NCBI GenBank assembly: GCA_964446295.1
Contig: CAYUNR010000068.1
Location: 1 to 5,387 of the forward strand
Length of the DNA: 5,387 nt
Source of the DNA: CAITNM01 sp964446295
GTDB lineage: Bacteria > Pseudomonadota > Alphaproteobacteria > Paracaedibacterales > CAITNM01
Reading direction: 5' to 3'
Each line of letters begins with the position of its first letter. Within the stretch, counting starts at the first letter, position 1. The notes under the pieces were generated by a model, which saw only the letters and a program-made list of their open reading frames with translations, was not told where the DNA came from and made no database searches. The translations under genes and the position numbers were made by a program. Shown piece by piece: positions 1-4,090 of the stretch.

Positions 1-314
1 TTGGCTCACCTGAAATGCTATCGGTGCTATTCACAGCCGTTGGCGTAGCATGTGCGTACCAAATTATTGCCATCTATGTAGCTAGCACATATGTGCGAGA
101 ACGCCATGTAAGCATTACAACCGCTTTAGCTAACATGATTATTATGACGTTTGGATATTTCTTCCATACTGTAATTGGCATTATGATGGGTGATCACCAA
201 TCTGGTGGTAACTTCAGCCATGAACAATATCAATATGGTTTAAGCATTATCCCCATTTGTTTATTCATAGCTGCAATTGGATTTATGATTCAGTTAAAAA
301 GAAACAAAGCCTAA
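1..314 (+). CDS. MFS transporter, C-terminal part (5' end outside window)
   Basis: The frame is open from the first bases (the codons before the ATG at 15 read Gly-Ser-Pro-Glu) and ends at TAA 312-314. The ATG at 15 is therefore an internal methionine, and about 103 C-terminal residues are visible. They show three hydrophobic segments: one starting LSVLFTAVGVACAYQ, one containing ALANMIIMTFGYFFHTVIG after a charged VRERH loop, and a last one, LSIIPICLFIAAIGFMI, followed by a basic tail KRNKA. The loop before the last helix is hydrophilic and contains a YQYG stretch. This pattern (basic loop, a T-A-NM helix with a late aromatic/HTVIG stretch, a YQ-x-x-L-x-IIP start of the last helix) fits the last helices of a 12-TM major facilitator. 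The substrate cannot be read from this part. The gene is followed at once by a strong terminator, so it is the end of its own transcription unit. Assignment to the superfamily is fairly sure; anything finer is not. Confidence 0.75.
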   Translation, partial: GSPEMLSVLFTAVGVACAYQIIAIYVASTYVRERHVSITTALANMIIMTFGYFFHTVIGIMMGDHQSGGNFSHEQYQYGLSIIPICLFIAAIGFMIQLKRNKA

Positions 315-324
315 CTACCCTTTT

Positions 325-370
325 GTCCTCTGGTGCCTTGGCAGATGTCTTGGCACCGGAGGACATTTTT
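325..370 (+). terminator. Rho-independent terminator after the MFS gene
   Basis: The arms GTCCTCTGGTGCC (325-337) and GGCACCGGAGGAC (352-364) form a 13-bp GC-rich stem with a single G-U wobble and a 14-nt loop. The stem is followed by A and five T (365-370). It starts 11 nt after the MFS stop codon. There is no A-run before the left arm, so it should work only for + strand transcription. It insulates the atp genes from upstream read-through. Confidence 0.9.
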
Positions 371-381
371 CACGAAACTAG

Positions 382-410
382 TTAACGTAAGCTGTAATAT
401 ACGTTATGTT
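382..410 (+). promoter_or_regulatory. Possible sigma70-type promoter of the atp train
   Basis: TTAACG (382-387, 4/6 match to TTGACA) is separated by 17 nt from TATGTT (405-410, 4/6 match to TATAAT). Transcription would begin near 417 and leave a leader of about 22 nt before the atpI start. A promoter is expected here because a strong terminator ends at 370 and the gene train starts at 439. Both hexamers are mediocre; TAATAT at 395-400 is an alternative -10. The position is therefore tentative. Confidence 0.3.
383..406. repeat. 7-bp inverted repeat over the putative atp promoter
   Basis: TAACGTA (383-389) and TACGTTA (400-406) are perfect inverted copies with 10 nt between them, giving a centre-to-centre distance of 17 bp, about one and a half helical turns. 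The repeat lies within the only plausible promoter region of the atp train. It could be an operator or simply a chance palindrome in AT-rich DNA. No regulator can be named. Confidence 0.35.
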
Positions 411-438
411 CTAGAAGAACAGTTTACGCAATGAATTC

Positions 439-645
439 ATGTCTTTTGGTACTTTTTTAGCTTTATCGTTTAGTTTGTGTTTGCGATTCGTTTCTCGCAT
501 CGCTTTTTCTGCATTATTGGGGTATTATATAGATAAATTCATGGGTACTTCTCCGTGGTTTATGGTTGCATTCACCATGGTTGGGGTATACTTGGGTTGG
601 TTATCATTAGCAAAAGTAAATATTCGAAAAGAGCCTGATGCTTGA
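439..645 (+). CDS. atpI: AtpI/AtpZ-like F0 accessory protein, 68 aa
   Basis: This is a small two-helix membrane protein. Hydrophobic segments lie at about residues 14-30 and 40-57, with a short charged C-terminus (NIRKEPDA). The turn between them reads LGYYIDKFMGTSPWFM (27-42), matching the G-Y-x-x-D-x-x-x-GTSPW signature of the AtpI/AtpZ family encoded at the head of many F0 operons. Members of this family are reported to help c-ring assembly or cation handling, and they are not part of the core enzyme. The ATG at 439 is the only start: the frame is closed by TAG at 412-414 and no other start codon lies between. No good Shine-Dalgarno sequence is placed for it; the nearest purine stretch, GAAGAA at 414-419, is 19 nt away. 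The stop overlaps the atpB start by 8 nt. The protein is short, as is usual for the family. Its position directly before atpB supports the call. Confidence 0.8.
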   Translation: MSFGTFLALSFSLCLRFVSRIAFSALLGYYIDKFMGTSPWFMVAFTMVGVYLGWLSLAKVNIRKEPDA

Positions 646-1375
646 TCCGCTACATCAATTTCAAATAACAAAAATCATCCCATTATCAGTGGGAAGCTGG
701 GATATTTCATATACAAATTCAGCCCTTTGGATGACGATTGGCCTAAGTTTTGTTTGCTTATTTTTCTATGTTTCTTTACGCAAAGAAGCAATTGTTCCGG
801 GGCGCTTACAAGCTAGCGCTGAACTTACTTTTACGTTTTTGTCGGACATGGTAAAAACCTATATTGGGCGCGAAGGCATACCTTTTTTCCCGTTTATATT
901 CACGCTTTTTTGGTTCGTGTTAATGGGCAACCTATTAGGACTTATTCCTTATAGCTTTACGTATACAAGTCATATTGCTGTTACCTTTTCATTGGCAATT
1001 GTAGCATTTATTGCTGCAAATGTGGCCGGATTTAAGAAGCATGGGTTTGGGTTATTTCACCTTTTTTTGCCAAAAGGCATCCCTGTATTTTTGGCACCAT
1101 TAATGATTGTTATTGAATTAATTTCATACCTAGCACGTCCTTTTAGCTTAAGTATTCGTTTGTTTGCCAACATGATGGCAGGACATTTAATTTTAAAACT
1201 TTTTGCTAGTTTTTCTGCAATGCTTGCTGGATCTTCGCTTGCTGTCTTGGGTATAGTGCCATTATTATTGAATATTGGCGTAACAGGATTAGAGTTTTTG
1301 GTAGCAGTACTACAAACATATGTGTTTACGTTACTAACATGCTTATATATTAATGATGCAATTAACTTACATTAG
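638..1375 (+). CDS. atpB: ATP synthase F0 subunit a
   Basis: Subunit a is the membrane stator of the proton channel; it faces the c-ring and carries the two half-channels. The protein is 245 aa, a normal length. The N-terminus MLDPLHQFQITKIIPL resembles the HPLHQF-x-I start of alphaproteobacterial homologues. About five to six hydrophobic segments follow. The key motif LARPFSLSIRLFANMMAGH holds the essential Arg174 (E. coli Arg210) and Glu160 (E. coli Glu196). His183 stands where E. coli has Glu219, while Glu220 in LEFLVAVLQTYVF takes over the role of E. coli His245, with Gln226 matching Gln252. This His/Glu exchange is the form found in mitochondria and alphaproteobacteria. The ATG at 638 overlaps the end of atpI by 8 nt, with a purine-rich AAGAG at 629-633 as a possible ribosome binding site, so translation is probably coupled. 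atpE follows after 17 nt. All catalytically important residues that I can place are present. Confidence 0.97.
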   Translation: MLDPLHQFQITKIIPLSVGSWDISYTNSALWMTIGLSFVCLFFYVSLRKEAIVPGRLQASAELTFTFLSDMVKTYIGREGIPFFPFIFTLFWFVLMGNLLGLIPYSFTYTSHIAVTFSLAIVAFIAANVAGFKKHGFGLFHLFLPKGIPVFLAPLMIVIELISYLARPFSLSIRLFANMMAGHLILKLFASFSAMLAGSSLAVLGIVPLLLNIGVTGLEFLVAVLQTYVFTLLTCLYINDAINLH

Positions 1376-1380
1376 AAATT

Positions 1381-1386
1381 AAGGAG
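1381..1386 (+). promoter_or_regulatory. Strong ribosome binding site of atpE
   Basis: AAGGAG lies 6 nt before the atpE ATG. It is the best Shine-Dalgarno sequence in the window and fits the need for many c subunits per enzyme. It sits in the 17-nt gap after atpB, so atpE can recruit ribosomes independently. Confidence 0.85.
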
Positions 1387-1392
1387 AACATT

Positions 1393-1620
1393 ATGGAAAT
1401 CGCTGCAGCAAAAATGATTGGTGCTGGTCTGGCAATGACCGCAGGTCTTGGCGCTGGTATTGGTTTGGGAAATATTTTTAATGGAATAGTAACGGGTATT
1501 GCCCGCAACCCTGAAGCAAAAGATGATATTTTTCGTGCAGGATTAATTGGAGCGGCGCTTACCGAAGCGATTATGCTTTTTGCACTTGGCACAGCCATGA
1601 CAATGTTGTTTGCATTCTAA
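1393..1620 (+). CDS. atpE: ATP synthase F0 subunit c (proton type)
   Basis: This is the rotor-ring subunit, 75 aa, folded as a two-helix hairpin. Helix 1 contains the glycine packing motif GLGAGIGLG (18-26). The polar loop is ARNPEAKDD (37-45), with the conserved Arg-Asn-Pro that contacts the F1 foot. Helix 2 carries the ion-binding carboxylate Glu58 in GAALTEAIMLFAL. Aligned with the sodium-type c subunit of Ilyobacter, the Na+ ligands are missing: Leu25 replaces the helix-1 Gln, and Ala59 follows the Glu in place of Ser. Proton coupling is therefore expected. The start is supported by AAGGAG at 1381-1386. The next gene begins 3 nt after the stop. An antisense reading frame across this gene is only its shadow. 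Confidence 0.98.
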   Translation: MEIAAAKMIGAGLAMTAGLGAGIGLGNIFNGIVTGIARNPEAKDDIFRAGLIGAALTEAIMLFALGTAMTMLFAF

Positions 1621-1623
1621 GCT

Positions 1624-2067
1624 ATGCCTCAGCTTGATATAAGCACATATACGCCACAAATATTTTGGCTGATCATTATTTTTTCGATAATGTTTGGCAT
1701 TTTTATTGGCGTGTTTTTGCCTAAACTATCAAGCATTTTTCAAAAGCGTTTTGATTCAGCAAAGCATGCAGACCAGCAGATTCAAAATCTATCAGAAGCA
1801 ACAGCACAATTGCAAAAAACCTATGATGAAAAAAAAGAAATCGCATTAAAAGACGCACAAAACTATATTGATGAAGCATTATCAAGCATACGCAAAAATC
1901 ACGAAAACCAACTTCAGAGCTTAGAACAGGATATTCAGCAAGAACTGAAATTACTGCAGAAAACCTATAAGCAACAACATGCTGATTTTGACGAAACGTA
2001 CAAAGATATTATTAATGAATCTGTTATACAAATTCTGAATAAATTAGGAGTAAAAAATGGACGCTAG
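1624..2067 (+). CDS. atpF': ATP synthase F0 subunit b' (second stator subunit)
   Basis: One half of the b/b' peripheral stalk that holds F1 still against the rotor; the other half is the next gene. The protein is 147 aa. Its start, MPQLDISTYTPQIFWLII, is typical of b' of alphaproteobacteria and phototrophs. One membrane helix (about 12-32) is followed by FLPKLSSIFQKR and then a long hydrophilic, Gln/Lys/Glu-rich helix with heptad-like spacing of Leu/Ile (about 50-135). The C-terminal part carries a short amphipathic stretch ending in ILNKLGVKNGR. The ATG is 3 nt after the atpE stop and has no recognisable Shine-Dalgarno sequence, so reinitiation by ribosomes finishing atpE is likely. The stop lies 11 nt inside the b gene. 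An A8 tract occurs at 1829-1836. The function follows from the N-terminus plus gene order; the coiled coil is poorly conserved, as is normal. Confidence 0.9.
   Translation: MPQLDISTYTPQIFWLIIIFSIMFGIFIGVFLPKLSSIFQKRFDSAKHADQQIQNLSEATAQLQKTYDEKKEIALKDAQNYIDEALSSIRKNHENQLQSLEQDIQQELKLLQKTYKQQHADFDETYKDIINESVIQILNKLGVKNGR
2046..2050 (+). promoter_or_regulatory. Ribosome binding site of the b-subunit gene
   Basis: AGGAG lies inside the end of the b' gene, 6 nt before the ATG at 2057. It decides that start and allows initiation independent of the 11-nt overlap. Confidence 0.75.
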
Positions 2068-2536
2068 TTTTTTTATTCTCATCAGCTTTTGTGTGTTTGT
2101 TTTTATATTTGTAAAAAAACTTTGGCCAAATGTGTTAGAACTTTTAGATCAGCATATTGCAGACATTAAAAATGAGATTGCTAAAAAAAAATCTAGCATT
2201 TCAGAACATGAAAAATTAAAAATACTTTATCAAGACCGGCTACAGCACTTACATAAAGAGATAGAAGAACTAAAAACATCAGCTATTCAAAAATTTGATT
2301 TTTTAAAAATGAAGCTTGATACAGAGCTAGAAGTGCAGCATGCATACCGTCAAAAAAGTTTTCAGCAAACTATTCACAGAATGCAACGACAACAACGAAA
2401 AACTCTACAAGCAAGATGTGCAAGTGAAATTTTAGAGCAGATTAAAGCTGAACTTAAAAAAAACCCATCATTTAATGACGATTATATGGTATCACTACTA
2501 AAATCATACAAAGAAGCTGATAGTGTGCAATCATGA
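2057..2536 (+). CDS. atpF: ATP synthase F0 subunit b
   Basis: Partner of b' in the peripheral stalk. The protein is 159 aa, a normal length. The N-terminus MDASFFILISFCVFVFIFVKK is a single membrane anchor and resembles the MDA-x-F-W start of alphaproteobacterial b subunits. It is followed by LWPNVLELLDQHIADIKNEIAKK, the usual membrane-proximal helix in which b-type proteins carry a Leu-Asp pair before I-x-x-I/E repeats. The rest is a charged helical rod, rich in Lys, Gln and Glu, with C-terminal ILEQIKAELKK, which may be the region contacting the delta subunit. The start has AGGAG 6 nt upstream and overlaps b' by 11 nt; the stop overlaps the murF start in an ATGA. An A9 tract at 2183-2191 encodes Lys43-45, and an A8 tract lies at 2456-2463. 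The call rests on the N-terminus and operon position. Swapping the b and b' names is unlikely given the two distinct N-termini. Confidence 0.9.
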   Translation: MDASFFILISFCVFVFIFVKKLWPNVLELLDQHIADIKNEIAKKKSSISEHEKLKILYQDRLQHLHKEIEELKTSAIQKFDFLKMKLDTELEVQHAYRQKSFQQTIHRMQRQQRKTLQARCASEILEQIKAELKKNPSFNDDYMVSLLKSYKEADSVQS

Positions 2537-3936
2537 CTCGTTGGAATAATGAAACCCTAAAAAACGCTTTAAAACTTAATATTTCTTTTCCTGTTGCAGC
2601 CCATACTTTGTGTGTTGATAGTCGTCAATTACAACATGGTGATATCTTTATTGCCCTTCCAGGAAAACAAGACGGTCATAGTTTTGTGCGTCAAGCACTT
2701 GATAAAGGCGCTTCTTGCGCCATTGTCGAGCGTGCTCCTGAAAACACTAATGATCAAGATAAACTCATTTATGTGAACAGTACGCAGCAAGCACTTGAAG
2801 ATCTTGGAATTTATGGCAGATCAACAGCGACAAAACTAAAGGCTATTGCTGTCACTGGAAGTGTCGGAAAAACCACGACCAAAGAAATGTTGCGTTCAAC
2901 CCTACATCACTTTGGCCCAACGATTTATTCTAAGGCTAGCTATAATAACCATCTTGGTGTGCCATTAAGCTTAGCTCTATTACGACAAGATAGTGAATTT
3001 GGAATCTTTGAAGTCGGCATGAATCATAAAGGGGAAATTGCGCCACTTTCAAGAATGGTTGAGCCTGACATTGCTATTATAACAACGATTGCCCCATCAC
3101 ATATTGGCAACATGGGATCTCTTGAAGATATTGTTGATGAAAAATGTGAAATTTTTGCCGGCATGAATCAAAACGGAAAAGTGCTATTACACGGTGATCA
3201 CCCATTAATTGATCGCATGAAAGATAACGCCCAAAAATATGAAATAAAAAATGTGTTCACAGCAGGGCGTAAAGCTGGGTTAGATGCGAGGCTTTTGCAT
3301 TATCAACCTATGCAACAAGGAAAGCGTTCATTAATTACTGCAGAAATTTTCGGGAAAATTGTAGCGTATCCATTACAATTTGCTGGAGAACACTATGCAT
3401 TCAATAGCCTATACGTGCTGCTTACCGCTGAAATACTTGGACTAGACCTTGGGCAAGTTATGCAACAATTAGCAAAAGTGCAGCCGGTCACAGGGCGAGG
3501 GCAAATGTTAAATTTACAACTAACAAATGGCCAAACTATTTTTGTTTATGACGATGCTTATAACGCCAATCCAGCATCTATGACAGCTGGTCTAAAATCT
3601 TTTTGTTCCATGCATCATGATGGACGAAAAATCGCTGTAATCGGTCAAATGGGTGAATTAGGCGAAAACAGTGATATGTACCATATTGAAATCGGGAATT
3701 TTCTTAATACTCTGCCTATTGATTGCGTTCATGTGATTGGCACAAATGCAAAATGCCTTTTTGATACTATTAACAAAGAAAAGCGCGGTCTTTGGTTTGA
3801 AACCGTTGATGAACTTAAGGAACGATTCATTCATACTTTAAAAGGTAGAGAAAGCATTTTCTTAAAAGGCTCTCTGTCACAGCGCCTTCCAGAACTTGTG
3901 ATGCACTTAAAAAGTCAACTAAAAGCGGTTGCTTGA
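2533..3936 (+). CDS. murF: UDP-MurNAc-tripeptide--D-Ala-D-Ala ligase (MurF)
   Basis: A cytoplasmic Mur ligase that joins D-Ala-D-Ala to UDP-MurNAc-tripeptide using ATP, the last soluble step in building the peptidoglycan pentapeptide. The protein is 467 aa, close to the 452 of E. coli. The N-terminal substrate domain holds VDSRQLQHGDIFIALPG (28-44). The central ATPase domain has the P-loop VTGSVGKTTTKEML (107-120, Lys113), SYNNHLGVPLSL (136-147), FEVGMNHKGEI (159-169), TTIAPSHIGNMGS (184-196) and the DEKCEIFAG region (202-210). The C-terminal domain has YDDAYNANPASM (339-350), GQMGELGEN (371-379) and FLKGSLSQRLPELV (443-456); its KGS-x-x-x-R form is common in alphaproteobacteria. No key motif is missing, so the enzyme should be active. 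The ATG overlaps the stop of the b gene as ATGA, with no good Shine-Dalgarno sequence nearby, pointing to translational coupling. Neither murE nor mraY is next to it, so it lies outside the usual cell-wall cluster. Identification is secure; the placement is unusual. Confidence 0.97.
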   Translation: MTRWNNETLKNALKLNISFPVAAHTLCVDSRQLQHGDIFIALPGKQDGHSFVRQALDKGASCAIVERAPENTNDQDKLIYVNSTQQALEDLGIYGRSTATKLKAIAVTGSVGKTTTKEMLRSTLHHFGPTIYSKASYNNHLGVPLSLALLRQDSEFGIFEVGMNHKGEIAPLSRMVEPDIAIITTIAPSHIGNMGSLEDIVDEKCEIFAGMNQNGKVLLHGDHPLIDRMKDNAQKYEIKNVFTAGRKAGLDARLLHYQPMQQGKRSLITAEIFGKIVAYPLQFAGEHYAFNSLYVLLTAEILGLDLGQVMQQLAKVQPVTGRGQMLNLQLTNGQTIFVYDDAYNANPASMTAGLKSFCSMHHDGRKIAVIGQMGELGENSDMYHIEIGNFLNTLPIDCVHVIGTNAKCLFDTINKEKRGLWFETVDELKERFIHTLKGRESIFLKGSLSQRLPELVMHLKSQLKAVA

Positions 3937-3991
3937 CGCACCAAACTTTAAAAAAATCGTAGTGCCATTAGTCGCATTAAAATTTCATTGA

Positions 3992-4040
3992 GGATCTAAA
4001 ATTAAGACTTTCATTTTTTAAGGCTTGAACAATTTTAGCC
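3992..4040. repeat. Imperfect long hairpin between murF and the symporter gene
   Basis: CTAAAATT (3996-4003) and AATTTTAG (4031-4038) pair perfectly. GG (3992-3993) and CC (4039-4040) can extend the base across a 2-nt bulge. Directly inside, AAGACTT (4004-4010) pairs with AAGGCTT (4020-4026) with one central mismatch, closing a T-rich 9-nt loop. GAAC (4027-4030) is left as a bulge. A T6 run (4048-4053) follows 7 nt after the base. It may act as a weak terminator for the atp-murF train or as a processing or protein-binding site. The stem is AT-rich and the T-run is displaced, so it is not a standard intrinsic terminator. Confidence 0.35.
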
Positions 4041-4055
4041 AGTCTGCTTTTTTAG

Positions 4056-4061
4056 TATGAT
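4056..4061 (+). promoter_or_regulatory. -10-like hexamer before the symporter gene
   Basis: TATGAT matches TATAAT in 5 of 6 positions and lies 29 nt before the GTG start, so a leader of about 23 nt would result. No good -35 is found at 16-18 nt; the best is TTTAGC at 4034-4039, with 3 of 6 matches. TTGAAC at 4025-4030 is too far away (25 nt). A promoter is plausible because the gene begins a new unit 154 nt after murF, but the site is unproven. Confidence 0.35.
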
Positions 4062-4090
4062 ATGTGACCTTTAGAAGTAGTGTTATTTAA

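Noticed and set aside
15..314. A complete 99-aa protein starting at ATG 15
   Set aside because: The frame is already open to the window edge and the sequence begins in the middle of an MFS transporter, so this is a truncated larger gene.
1362..1598. 78-aa minus-strand frame over atpE
   Set aside because: It is antisense to a fully conserved c subunit, has no ribosome binding site, and its Pro/Ala/Ile-rich composition is the reflection of the glycine/alanine-rich coding strand.
2594..2776. 60-aa frame inside murF
   Set aside because: It is an out-of-frame shadow of the conserved N-terminal domain of MurF and resembles no known protein.
4038..4053. Intrinsic terminator with AGC/GCT arms before T6
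   Set aside because: The stem has only three pairs and is too weak.
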